A stretch of 64,000 bases of DNA from Streptomyces acidicola (GTDB taxonomy: Bacteria > Actinomycetota > Actinomycetes > Streptomycetales > Streptomycetaceae), in contig NZ_VMNX01000010.1 of assembly GCF_009377235.1 (NCBI RefSeq), positions 18,470 to 82,469 on the forward strand, written 5' to 3'. Positions 16,172 to 25,225 of the stretch are shown here, piece by piece. The position numbers and the translations under genes were made by a program. Every line of letters starts with the position of its first letter. Positions within the stretch are counted from its first letter, which is position 1. A model generated the notes under the pieces. The model was not told where the DNA came from. It made no database searches and was given only the letters and a program-made list of their open reading frames with translations.

Positions 16172-17287
16172 TCATCGCCGAGGGGCGGTGGGGCGGATGC
16201 CCGTGGGGCCGGGCCGTCCTCCCGGCCGGGTCAGCTGCGGCTGAATTCCCGCCCACTCCTTGATCTTGAAGTTGCTGCCGCTGCGCTCCACCTCGGCGGC
16301 GCCGTGGCCGGGAAGGTGCGCGGGCAGGACGAGGGCCTTGTTGTCTGCGGCCCACTCCAGTTCGCGGCGCCGGGTCGCGAGCGCCATTCTCTCGTCCTCC
16401 TCGAAGCAGCTGTTGAACTCGGGGTGTTCGAGCTGCAGCGGGGTGTGGAGCAGGTCGCCGATGAACACCGCCCTGTCACGTCCCGACTCCAGCCGGATCA
16501 CGGACGAGCCGGGAGTGTGCCCGGCGGCGAGGTGCAGCTTCAGGCTGGAGTCGAGGGTGTACGAGCCGTCCCACAGCTTCACCAGGCCCGCCTCGTGGAC
16601 CGGGAGCACGCTGTCCTCCCAGACGTTCTGGTTGCCCTGCCAGTACTTCGGCCGCACCGGGCCCTGCGTGTTCCAGAAGTCGAATTCGATCTTGGGAATC
16701 AGGTACGTGGCGTTGGGGAAGGTGGGCACCCAGTCACGGCCCTCACGCCGGGTGTTCCAGCCGACGTGGTCGTTGTGCAGGTGGGTGTTGACCACGACGT
16801 CGACGTCTCGCGGCGGGACTCCCGCGCGGGCCAGACGGCGAAGGAAGTCCGTATCCATGTACTGCCACTGTTTGGCGTACGGACGGAACTTGTCGTTCCC
16901 TGCGCCGGTGTCGATCAGGATCGTCCTGCCTTCACTGCGCAGGACCCAGGTCTGAAGAGCGGAGTGGACCATGTCGGTTTTCGGCTGCCAGAAGTCCGGG
17001 CTCAGCCAGTCCTTGTTCTGCTCCCACAGTTCCTGCGAGCTCTCCGGGAAGAACTGGCGAGACGTGAGGCCCACCGGACCGCTGAACTCCACGAAACGGG
17101 TGACGGTGACCCTGCCCAGCTGGATCGTCTCGACGCGTGTCCGGCCCTCGGGCTTCGTGAACGGCGCGGCGGAGGCGTTGGCCGGCTGGACCATCGGGCT
17201 GCCCAACAGCCCGGCGGCGCCGACGGCCGCCGTGACTCCGACAAAGCCACGCCGGGTCAGGGAACGTGAAGGATTTTCGCTGTCCAT
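16172..17287 (-). CDS. Tat-exported MBL-fold metallo-hydrolase
   Basis: 371 aa. The N-terminus has a twin-arginine signal (SLTRRGFVGV followed by an Ala/Gly-rich helix, cleavage near ANASAAP). The metal-binding motif VVNTHLHNDHVGWN (HxHxDH) is present, with a later AAGHTPGSSVI and FIGDLLHTP supplying the next ligands and LVLPAHLPGHG near the end. It resembles secreted N-acyl-homoserine-lactonase or MBL esterase-like proteins; the substrate is unknown. The ATG at 17287 has GGAG 8 nt upstream; an alternative ATG lies at 17317. The C-terminus is Pro/Arg-rich after about 350. Confidence 0.85.
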   Translation of the reverse strand: MDSENPSRSLTRRGFVGVTAAVGAAGLLGSPMVQPANASAAPFTKPEGRTRVETIQLGRVTVTRFVEFSGPVGLTSRQFFPESSQELWEQNKDWLSPDFWQPKTDMVHSALQTWVLRSEGRTILIDTGAGNDKFRPYAKQWQYMDTDFLRRLARAGVPPRDVDVVVNTHLHNDHVGWNTRREGRDWVPTFPNATYLIPKIEFDFWNTQGPVRPKYWQGNQNVWEDSVLPVHEAGLVKLWDGSYTLDSSLKLHLAAGHTPGSSVIRLESGRDRAVFIGDLLHTPLQLEHPEFNSCFEEDERMALATRRRELEWAADNKALVLPAHLPGHGAAEVERSGSNFKIKEWAGIQPQLTRPGGRPGPTGIRPTAPRR

Positions 17288-17639
17288 TTTCTGCACTCCG
17301 ATGGAATCACTCATCACGTCCTGCAGTGCCTGCGATGGAGGAGGCCAGGCTCGTGATAGGCCGCTTCTGGATCGTCGCAGCCGGCTACCACCACAGTGCG
17401 CAAGGCAAGCGTCGACGGGTATCCGTCACGTGACTGAAAGAGAGAAGCCATTGAAGTCGCGGAGGAGTCGCCACTCGATGATCCTCACGAACCAAAGGCC
17501 CGAATCATGTAATGAAAGTCACAAGACCATCCACCGAGCAGGCACTTGAGTGGTCCGGTGCGCTGCCGGAAGAGAATCCCGTTGATGACCCTGCGACGAC
17601 TCCCCCAATGCCTGGTCACGTTCGTCACGAAGGTGGCCA

Positions 17640-17896
17640 TGACCAAGGCGATGGCCCGTCGGGCCATCGCCGACCGCATCCCGTTCAGCCGGTGCGACGC
17701 CGAGGAGGTCCTGGACGACGTACGTGACTACATGGTGGAACACCTCGGAGACCGCGAGACTGTCCTGATCGTCAATGACACCGGCTTCCTGAAGAAGGGT
17801 ATGCGCCACTGGAGTTGGAGCTTGTCGGGGACAGCGCAGTTGATTTGTCCGCGACTGGTATGGCGGATGGTGATGACCTTCAATGTGTCTGGATGA
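17640..17896 (+). mobile_element. IS701-family transposase fragment
   Basis: The frame reads EEVLDDVRDYMVEHLGDRET then VLIVNDTGFLKKGMR, the DDE-region signature of IS701 transposases (VRDYVVEHLG-VLVVDETG-LKKG). It jumps directly to a RHWSWSL-like sequence typical of the transposase C-terminus, so the centre is deleted. Asn replaces the usual Asp before DTG. Confidence 0.65.
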
Positions 17897-18188
17897 GGCG
17901 CCAACGGGTCGTCGGTCAGGTCGGATCTGCCAGGGCGGACGCCTCGTGAGCGGAACATCCGATCAACTCCCGCTGGAGGACATCACTCCACTGCAGCGTC
18001 CCGTCGACCGCCTCGGGCAGGCACCGGAATCCGCGGTCGGCGCGCATCACCCGGATGGAACTCCCAACTCCCGCCGCAGGAACGCGCGTTACACCGAGAA
18101 TGGGCGGCTCGGAGCAGTCCCGCAACTTGGTCGGCCGCGCACGGCTCGGAGGACAGGGCGACCTGCCGACCGCCGCATACCGGCAGCC

Positions 18189-18623
18189 CTACCAGGCGGG
18201 GCGGTGATCGCGGCGTTCCGTCGAATAGCCGGAAGGCGCGGCCGTCTCGGTCCGGCACAGCCAACCCGGGTCGGGCGGGAACTCATCCGTCGCCGGTGCC
18301 GGAGGGTACAGGCGCCTGTGGCCGGGGAGTTGCACCTCGGTCAACGCGCCGGCCCGCATCATCCACAGCCCGAAGCAGTCGTCATCCTCGTCATGGATCA
18401 GCACCTGCACACTCGTCGGATCCGGCCACGCCAGGGACTCCAAGTGCCGCATCAACCCCTCCCGCGGGCGCATCCGATCGAACTCGATGAGCCACCCGCC
18501 CACGAACATGCCGAGCGACTCGAAGCAACCCTGCCAACTGCGCGCGGGATCCGGCCGGGTCAGGGGATCCATCACCTCGTCCGCGTACGGCGCCAATACG
18601 ATGACCTGGGCAATTCTGCTCAC
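18189..18623 (-). CDS. Hypothetical protein
   Basis: 144 aa from a GTG at 18623, starting VSRIAQVIVLAPYADEVMDP. It contains two tryptophan-bearing segments (FVGGWLIEFDRMRPREGLMR and LMRHLESLAWPDPTSV) and an acidic turn, HDEDDDCFGLWMM. Composition is natural to about residue 105, then Pro/Arg-rich, so the C-terminus may be altered. The MSRIAQVIV start occurs in small Streptomyces proteins of unknown function. No operon partner. The 17897-18188 flank has a possible second fragment (SSIRVMRADRGFRCLPEAVD) that was not identified. Confidence 0.5.
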   Translation of the reverse strand: MSRIAQVIVLAPYADEVMDPLTRPDPARSWQGCFESLGMFVGGWLIEFDRMRPREGLMRHLESLAWPDPTSVQVLIHDEDDDCFGLWMMRAGALTEVQLPGHRRLYPPAPATDEFPPDPGWLCRTETAAPSGYSTERRDHRPAW

Positions 18624-18867
18624 GCCCGCAATATCAGCGCAGACGGGAGTCGTCGGCAATCGAATTCCAAGCCGACGGCAAGCCGATCGTCAGCCTCATT
18701 TCGTCAGCGGCTGTGATTGCCTGACCGGGCTGTCGGTTCGCCCTGTTTGTTCCGCGTGATCGCGGGCGGGGCCTTCGCGTATCGCTGCGGCTGCGCCGGG
18801 GTCCACGGCTCCCGGAGTGTGCTGGTCCTGCTCCTTCCTGGTCTTCGTCGGGGCTGGCGGCCGGTCG

Positions 18868-20295
18868 TCAGGTGACGGCTGGGAGGGCGGTGAGTCGCTG
18901 CCAGCAGGTGGTGAATGCTGCCGCCCAGGGCCAGGTGACTTCGATCCGCAGCCATCGGCGTCGGGCGTGGTCGGCGAGGCGGGCGGGCAGGTGGTAGAGG
19001 CGGAAGCGCATGGTGTCCGGTTCGGCGTCGGCCAGGTCGTCGATGTCGTGCAGGGCCAGCAGCCGCAGCCATGCGTCGAGATCGGCGGCGAGGTTCGCGG
19101 CGAGCATCCACCCGCGGTTGACCTCCCACGAGGCGGAGGGCAGGTTGCCCAGACCCATCGCCTTGTTGGTGCGGACCCGGTCCTCCACCCCGGCATGCGA
19201 GCGGTGCAATACGTCCAGGAACTGGCTGTGGCCCGAGCCGGCGATGCCCCACATGTGACGGATATTGGTGGCAGTGATGCACTACCGCCAGCCCGTCTTC
19301 TTCTCGAAGGCGGTCAGTTTCTTCAGGTGCCGACGGGTGGGCTTCACGCGGCGTACGATCAGCCGCATGCCCTCCGGCCAGCCCGCGCGGGTGTTCAGCC
19401 CGGTCAACTCGGCAACGAAGTAGCCCTCTTGGAGGCTGCCGTCCTGGTGCAGGGAGGTCTCCCAGGCACTGTCGGGCAGCTTTGCGATGGCCTTCTCGTC
19501 GTCTTCGGTGATCTTCCAGCCGACCGTGTAGCGCACCGTGCGCCGCGTGGTGTTCAGCGCTTCGAGGTGTTCCAGCAGCCCGTGAGTGGCCCCGGCTCCG
19601 TCCACCCGGATGAGGATCTTCGCTGCCGAGGAGCCTGGAATCTGGGCGAGGGCGTCCGTGAGCACGCGGATGTGGTCGGCCACCGTGTTCGCTCCTGAAT
19701 TCCCCGGCCGCAGGAGCATCGCCAGCGATTCGGTGGTGTTCGCGCACCACGCGGCCAGCGGATGAAACCCGAACGTCTTTTTGAAGGTGACCGCTGCCCC
19801 GGCCTTCTTGGACGCGGCGGTGATGACGGTGGCGTCGATGTCGATGACGATCCACCCGGTCAGCCGCTTGCCAGCCACGACCAGCCAGGGGAAGCCGCCC
19901 GGCCGCAGATGCAGCAGGCTCCACACCTGCCGGCGCACCCTCGCCCGCACCTTTGCGATCTTCGCCAGGGTGGCCTCGTCGAGCTCGGCCAGCGTGCGGC
20001 GAGCGGTGGAGTCCGAGGCCGCGGGCCCGAACAACGGCCGGTGATGCAACTGGAGTTGCTCGGCATCCGACAGGTTCGACGCACCCAGCACGATCGTGAT
20101 CGCGAGGTGCACCAGCACCCCGGCGCGGTCCCGCCAGCCGGCCGCCGTGCTGGACGGCAGCACCTTCGCCAGCGCCCCGGTGAGCCCTGTGCGGTCCGCG
20201 CACCGGCGCAGCAGCACCGCCCCGGCATGCCCGATCAGCCTCTTCCCGTCAGCCACCACCGACAGCCGACGGTCCCACCCTGTACGCTCAACCAC
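18868..20295 (-). pseudogene. IS1380-family transposase with an internal amber codon
   Basis: About 475 codons. It begins MVERTGWDRRLSVVADGKRL, includes the DDE-type blocks GWIVIDIDATVITAASKKAG and ILIRVDGAGATHGLLEHLEA, and continues after a TAG at 19284-19282 in the same frame with CITATNIRHMWGIAGSGHSQ and VEDRVRTNKAMGLGNLPSA. Tyr is expected at the TAG position, which suggests a single TAC/TAT-to-TAG change. All conserved regions on both sides are intact. It might be rescued in trans but is inactive as written. Confidence 0.85.
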
Positions 20296-20370
20296 CAGAA
20301 AGGTGCCCTGACTTCTGTGCCGGATACGATCTAGACACTCGCATCCTTGCAGGTCAGCGGCACCTTTCTG
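20296..20370. repeat. Inverted repeat upstream of the IS1380 transposase
   Basis: CAGAAAGGTGCCCTGAC (20296-20312) is matched by GTCAGCGGCACCTTTCTG (20353-20370) in inverted orientation with one small bulge and a 40-bp spacer. The outer arm is probably the right terminal inverted repeat of the IS. No matching left end was found. Confidence 0.5.
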
Positions 20371-20453
20371 CTATCGGGGCGTCAGATCGCCCAATTCCGC
20401 TGAATACCCAGGGTCAGTTGAAGCGGCGCACGCGCATCGGCCGAAACCTCCCT

Positions 20454-21644
20454 TCACCGCACCCCCGGCACACCCCCCGGCGTCAGCAGATCCGCCAAAC
20501 AGGCCAGGTACAGCGCCATCGCCGTCTTCGGATGGCGGATGTCCTGGCCCGACAGTTCCGTGAGACGGGCCAGGCGGTGGACGAGGGTGTTGCGGTGGAT
20601 CTGTAGGCGGTCGGCCGTGCGGACGAGGTGGAAGCCGCACTCCGGCCACGCCACCAGCGTCGCCCGCAGGTCGGGCCAGTCGGGGCGGGACCGCAACTCC
20701 CCCAGCAGCGCGTCGGCGTAGCGGGTCCGGTCGTGGCGGACCGCCGACGCGACCAGGTGCGGGACGCGCAGGTCGTGCGCGGCGAAGACCCGGGAGCCCG
20801 GGTCGAGCACGGGCCCGATCCGCAGGGTGGCCGCCGCGTCCTGGTACGAGGCGTGCATCCCCGCGACACCCGACCCGGGCTCGGCCAGCGCCACGCGGGC
20901 CGCCAGCCCGTGGCGTTCGCCGACGAGGTCGACCAGCGCCTCGCAACGGGCGGCGAGGGGAGCGCGCCGGCCGTCCGCCGCGCGCAGCACGAGGTAACGG
21001 CCCGCCGTGAGTTCCCCGGCCACGTCCTGCCCGCCCGGGAAGACCTCCCGCACCGTACGCAGCAGCGACATCCGCGAGACCGTGACGGCGTCGCCGGAGC
21101 CCAGCGGCACGTCGAGGAGCACAGCCGTGCGCGGTACGGAGGGATCGAGGCCCAGTTCCCGGGCCCGCCCCTCGACCGTGTCGGCGTCCACGGCCTCCGG
21201 GTCGTACAGCGCGATGTCCCGCAGATGGTCGTCGACGGCCCGCTCGTGCAGCATCCGGGAGCGCAGCAACTGCGCCTCGGTGAGCAGGATCTCGGTCTGG
21301 CGCCGCACGACGAGCCCGAAGCGCCTTACCTCGTCGGGCTCGCCGGTCAGGCACACCGTGCCGACGGCCTGCGCGCCCACGATGATCGGCAGGCTCATAC
21401 CGGGCCGCACCCCGGTGAACTCCCGTGCCTGGCGGGCCGTGTGCGTGGCCGCCTTGCGGGTGCGCAGCACGTCGTACGACGCCTCGTGGACGGTGCCCAG
21501 GCGCTCGCGGTCACCGCATCCGATGACCACTGCCGAGCGGTCGGTGATGAGCACGTTGAAGCCGGTGATCCGCCCGATGTCGCAGGCGATCTCCTGGGCC
21601 AGCTCGGGGGTGAGGACGGACGGCGGCGGGTCCTGACGGCGCAT
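20454..21644 (-). CDS. CdaR-type (sugar diacid regulator-like) transcriptional regulator
   Basis: 396 aa. The N-terminal Diacid_rec-type domain (LTPELAQEIACDIGRITGFN, VLITDRSAVVIGCGDRERLG, MSLPIIVGAQAVGTVCLTGE) and the C-terminal PucR-type HTH (RTADRLQIHRNTLVHRLARL then TELSGQDIRHP) are complete. The family senses small acids or related metabolites and usually activates adjacent catabolic operons. It diverges from the MFS/oxidase operon at 21793, its probable target. Start at 21644 because the diacid domain begins within 15 residues. Confidence 0.85.
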   Translation of the reverse strand: MRRQDPPPSVLTPELAQEIACDIGRITGFNVLITDRSAVVIGCGDRERLGTVHEASYDVLRTRKAATHTARQAREFTGVRPGMSLPIIVGAQAVGTVCLTGEPDEVRRFGLVVRRQTEILLTEAQLLRSRMLHERAVDDHLRDIALYDPEAVDADTVEGRARELGLDPSVPRTAVLLDVPLGSGDAVTVSRMSLLRTVREVFPGGQDVAGELTAGRYLVLRAADGRRAPLAARCEALVDLVGERHGLAARVALAEPGSGVAGMHASYQDAAATLRIGPVLDPGSRVFAAHDLRVPHLVASAVRHDRTRYADALLGELRSRPDWPDLRATLVAWPECGFHLVRTADRLQIHRNTLVHRLARLTELSGQDIRHPKTAMALYLACLADLLTPGGVPGVR

Positions 21645-21792
21645 GTGCGGAAGGTACAACCGACAGACGCGGGAGGGAACAGGGTTCGTACGCTTCGTAC
21701 GGTGACGGGCCGACAGCCGCTCTCTACCTTCGTCCAGCAACGGGTGACCTTGCACCCCGGTCCCGCTCACCGCTTCTGCCCCAGGAGACGGC

Positions 21793-23184
21793 ATGCCCGC
21801 ATCACTGGAGAACTCACGCCCCAACCGAACACACTGGCTCGTCACGCTCTACGCGGGCGGCGGCGAGTTCTGCGACGGATACATCCTCAGCATCATCGGC
21901 GTCGCGCTGCCGCTGGTCACCAGCGACTTCGCCCTCGGCGGAGCCATGTCGGGGCTGATCGGGTCCGCGTCGCTCATCGGCATGTTCGTCGGCGGCCTCG
22001 TCTTCGGCTACGTCACGGACAAGGTCGGACGGCAGAAGGTCTATCTCGCCGACATCGCCGCGTTCATCCTCCTGTCGGTCGGCCAGTTCTTCGTGTCGGA
22101 CCCGTGGACCCTGACCGTGCTGCGGTTCGCGATGGGCATCGCGATCGGCGCCGACTTCGCCATCGCGGGCACCATCGCCTCCGAGTTCGCGCCCCGCAGG
22201 TCGCGCGGTCCGCTGCTCGTCGTCATGGTGACCATGTGGTCGGTGGGCGCGGCGGCGGCGTACGTCGTCGGCTGGCTGATGATGACCTCCGGCCATGACG
22301 ACTGGCGCTGGATGCTCGCCAGCAGCGCCGTCCCCGCGGCCCTGATCCTGCTGCTGCGCTTCGGCACCCCCGAGTCCCCCCGCTGGCTGATGAGCAAGGG
22401 CCGCACCGACGAGGCCCGCCAGGTGGTCCGCCACATGCTGGGCCCGGACGCCGACCTGCACGACCTGGAGGCCGAGGCCGACAGCGGGGGCGTCCGCAGG
22501 TACACGGACATCTTCCGCGGCGAGTACGGGCGCAGGACCCTGTTCATCGGTGTCTTCTGGGCTTGCCAGCTCCTACCCATCTACGCGATCACCACCTACG
22601 AGCCGACCATCCTCGCCTCCCTCGGCCTCGACCACGGTGACAGCGCCTATCTGGGCTCCGTCGCGCTCCAGATCTTCTTCGTACTCGGCTCCCTGTCCGG
22701 GATCCTCTTCATCAACCGGGGCCGCAGGCCGCTGCTGTTGTGGAGCTTCGCGCTCGCGGCGGTGCCCCTGCTGGTGCTCTCGCTCCTCGCCGAGCCCTCC
22801 CCCTCCGCGGTCCTCGTCCTCTTCGCCCTCTTCGGCCTCGCCTCCTTCTCCAGCCAGTGCCTCCAGGCGATCTATCCGTCCGAGCTGTTCCCGACCTCGA
22901 TCCGGGCCACCGCCAACGGCTTCGCCACGGGTGCGAGCCGTATCGGCGCCGCGATCGGCACCTGGGGCGCCCCCGTCGTCCTCGGCCACAGCACCCGGCT
23001 CGCCATGTTCCTCGGCGCCCTCATCTGCGGCGTCGGCTGGTTCGTCTCGTTCCGGCTCGCGCCCGAGACCAGCGGCAGGAGCCTCGCCGAGACCAGTTCG
23101 GACCGGGCGCCGGCCGACCCGTCCGCCGCCACCCCGGATTCCGGCACGACCAGCCCCGACGCCCCGGTGAGGGAGCCCTCGTGA
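21793..23184 (+). CDS. MFS transporter (sugar-porter-like)
   Basis: 463 aa with 12 predicted membrane helices. It carries the MFS motif-A loop GYVTDKVGRQKVYLAD between helices 2 and 3 and a PESPRWLMSKGR signature after helix 6, typical of the sugar/metabolite:H+ symporter family, plus a FATGASRIGAAIGTWGAP stretch. CAGGAGACGGC precedes the ATG. The last 35 residues are a Pro/Ala/Ser-rich cytoplasmic tail. It is first in an operon with an FAD-dependent oxidase, whose GTG overlaps its stop, so it probably imports that enzyme's substrate. Confidence 0.88.
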   Translation: MPASLENSRPNRTHWLVTLYAGGGEFCDGYILSIIGVALPLVTSDFALGGAMSGLIGSASLIGMFVGGLVFGYVTDKVGRQKVYLADIAAFILLSVGQFFVSDPWTLTVLRFAMGIAIGADFAIAGTIASEFAPRRSRGPLLVVMVTMWSVGAAAAYVVGWLMMTSGHDDWRWMLASSAVPAALILLLRFGTPESPRWLMSKGRTDEARQVVRHMLGPDADLHDLEAEADSGGVRRYTDIFRGEYGRRTLFIGVFWACQLLPIYAITTYEPTILASLGLDHGDSAYLGSVALQIFFVLGSLSGILFINRGRRPLLLWSFALAAVPLLVLSLLAEPSPSAVLVLFALFGLASFSSQCLQAIYPSELFPTSIRATANGFATGASRIGAAIGTWGAPVVLGHSTRLAMFLGALICGVGWFVSFRLAPETSGRSLAETSSDRAPADPSAATPDSGTTSPDAPVREPS

Positions 23185-24470
23185 GCGCCACGTCCCCCCT
23201 GTCGCCGTCCCGCCCCTCGACCGCGCTCGTCGTCGGCGGTGGAGTCATCGGCCTGGCCTGCGCCCACGAGCTCGGCCGGGCCGGGCTCAAGGTCACCGTC
23301 CTGGAGCGGGACCGGCTCGGCAGCGGGGCCTCCCGGGGCAACGCCGGTGAGGTCTGCCCCGACATCGTGGAACCGCTCGGCTCGCCGGGACTCACGGTCA
23401 AGGCCGTCGCCGGAATGCTCCGTCCCGCGAGCCCGCTGTGGATCAACCCGGTGCCGAGCGCGCGGCTGTGGGGTTTCCTGGCCCGCCTCGGGCTGCACAG
23501 CACCACCCGCCACTACACCGCGGGCGCCGCGTCCCTCGCCGCGCTCGCCGAGGGCACCTTCGCCCTCTTCGAGGAGCTGGAAGCCCTCGGCGTGCATGGC
23601 GAGGCCGCCAAGAACGGTTTCCTGTTCGCCTACCCGTCGTACGAGGAGGCCGAGCACGGGCTCGCCGCGCTCCGCAGGCTGGGGGCTCCCGTCACCGCCG
23701 GACCACCGCTCACCGCGCTTGCCCTGGCCGACCTCGAACCCGCGCTCGGGCCCGCCGCCCGAGCCGGTTTCGTCGTCGAGCACCAGTGGTCGCTCGACCC
23801 CACGCGCTTCGTCGACTCCCTCGCGCGGCGGCTGCGGGCCGACGGGGCCACCCTGGTCGAGGGCGCCCGCGTCACCGCCGTGCACCGGGCCGGGGGCCGG
23901 ACCGAAGTGCGGACCAGCGCGGGGACGTACGGCGCCGATGTCGTCGTCATCGCCGCCGGGGTGTGGTCGCGTGAGCATCTGCGCGGACTCGGCGTGGACG
24001 TCGACCTGGTGGCGGGCAAGGGGTACAGCTTCGCGGTCCCGGCCGACGAACCGCCGGCGCGCCTGGTCCACCTGGGCTCGGCCAAGGCCGTGCTCACCCC
24101 GCTCGGCAAGCGGGTGCGGGTCGCCGGGACCATGGAGTTCGACCGGGACCCGGACCGGTTCCGGCAGCGCCGGGTCGACGCCATCGCCCGTGCCGCCCGT
24201 CCGTATCTGCCCGGCGCGGAGTGGGAGCGGCGGGAGCAGGAGTGGATGGGCCCGCGCCCCATGACACCCGACGGGCTGCCCCTGATCGGCCCGGTCCCGG
24301 GGCGGCCGGGTGTCTTCCTCGCGACGGGGCACAACATGCTCGGCCTCATGCTGGCCCCCGCCACCGGGCGGCTGATCGCCGGTCTCGTGACGGGGACGGC
24401 GGACTCGACGCTGGCCGCCCGCTTCGCCCCCCGGCGGGTCGCCCGGCGGGCACGCGGCGTCCCGCGCTGA
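23181..24470 (+). CDS. FAD-dependent amino-acid oxidase/dehydrogenase (DadA-like)
   Basis: 429 aa. The N-terminal dinucleotide-binding motif ALVVGGGVIGLACAHELGRA lies at about 13-32, followed by VTVLERD and GASRGNAGEV, the DAO-family FAD contact. The C-terminal block MTPDGLPLIGPVPGRPGVF then ATGHNMLGLMLAPATGRLIA closes the FAD site. It probably oxidises a D-amino acid, hydroxyproline-like or sarcosine-like amine. Its GTG overlaps the transporter stop (GTGA). With the CdaR-type regulator this makes an uptake-plus-oxidation unit for one amino or imino acid. Confidence 0.85.
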   Translation: MSATSPLSPSRPSTALVVGGGVIGLACAHELGRAGLKVTVLERDRLGSGASRGNAGEVCPDIVEPLGSPGLTVKAVAGMLRPASPLWINPVPSARLWGFLARLGLHSTTRHYTAGAASLAALAEGTFALFEELEALGVHGEAAKNGFLFAYPSYEEAEHGLAALRRLGAPVTAGPPLTALALADLEPALGPAARAGFVVEHQWSLDPTRFVDSLARRLRADGATLVEGARVTAVHRAGGRTEVRTSAGTYGADVVVIAAGVWSREHLRGLGVDVDLVAGKGYSFAVPADEPPARLVHLGSAKAVLTPLGKRVRVAGTMEFDRDPDRFRQRRVDAIARAARPYLPGAEWERREQEWMGPRPMTPDGLPLIGPVPGRPGVFLATGHNMLGLMLAPATGRLIAGLVTGTADSTLAARFAPRRVARRARGVPR

Positions 24471-24604
24471 CCGACGGCTCGCGTCCGGTGTCGGCCGACA
24501 GGGTGTGACGTCGCGAATCGCCGGTCCGCCGCCACCGGGCGCACCGGGTGCGGCGGTCTACGCTGACCTCCCGATCGCCTCGCCCCGCCCGGAGGAACTA
24601 CGCG

Positions 24605-25009
24605 ATGGACGCCGACATCCGGACCAGGGCCGCGATCGAGGAGCACTGGCGGGCGTCCGAGCGCGGGGACACCGAGGCCGAGCACGCCGTCTACGCCCCG
24701 GACGCGATCCTCGACTACCCGCAGTCGGGCGAACGCTTCCGGGGCCGCGCGGCGATCGCGGCGCAGCGTGGCGGGCACCCCGCCGACCGGCATTTCACGG
24801 TGCGGCGGATCGTCGGCGGCGGGGATCTGTGGGTGAGCGAGTGCGTGATCAGCTACGACGGGGTGCCCACCTACTCGGTGAGCGTTATGGAGTTCACCGA
24901 CGGGCAAGTAGCGCACGAGACGCAGTACTTCGCGGACGGGTTCGGCGCGCCCGCGTGGCGGACGGCACTCGCGGAGCCGATGCCGGGCCGGAAGATCACC
25001 CGGGCCTGA
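24605..25009 (+). CDS. SnoaL-like / NTF2-fold protein
   Basis: 134 aa with the NTF2-like layout: RAAIEEHWRASERGDTEAEH, YAPDAILDYPQSGERFRGRA, a core beta sheet (FTVRRIVGGGDLWVSECVIS) and VMEFTDGQVAHETQYFADGF. These fold into a small cone with a central pocket and act as isomerases, hydrolases or binding proteins. GGAGGA lies 9 nt before the ATG. It follows the oxidase gene by 134 bp and may have its own promoter. Confidence 0.82.
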   Translation: MDADIRTRAAIEEHWRASERGDTEAEHAVYAPDAILDYPQSGERFRGRAAIAAQRGGHPADRHFTVRRIVGGGDLWVSECVISYDGVPTYSVSVMEFTDGQVAHETQYFADGFGAPAWRTALAEPMPGRKITRA

Positions 25010-25037
25010 TCCGGAACGGGTGACTCCTCGGGCAGAC

Positions 25038-25059
25038 GTCACCCGCCGGTCACCCTGAA
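25038..25059. promoter_or_regulatory. Possible PHO box upstream of the secreted phosphatase gene
   Basis: Two contiguous 11-bp units, GTCACCCGCCG and GTCACCCTGAA, match the direct-repeat format of Streptomyces PhoP sites (GTTCACCC-like 7-mers every 11 bp). They lie about 170 bp before the phosphatase start and above a TATAAAT at 25114-25120. G and C replace the first T's of the consensus, so this is tentative. Confidence 0.4.
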
Positions 25060-25225
25060 GTAGCCCAGATTAACTTCGTGCGGCGCGGCGAACACGGACT
25101 CACGGCGGGTTCCTATAAATCCGGTCAAGAGGGTCGCCTTTCGGGTGTGATGCGCGTAGACAGTGCGTGACCTGTATGAACGTGCATCGATTGCACATAC
25201 CGCGAAAAGCAGACTCGGAGAACCC

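Noticed and set aside
14732..17269. Plus-strand frame of about 845 codons opposite poxB and the MBL hydrolase
   Set aside because: It spans two well-supported minus-strand genes and the gap between them, so it is not coding.
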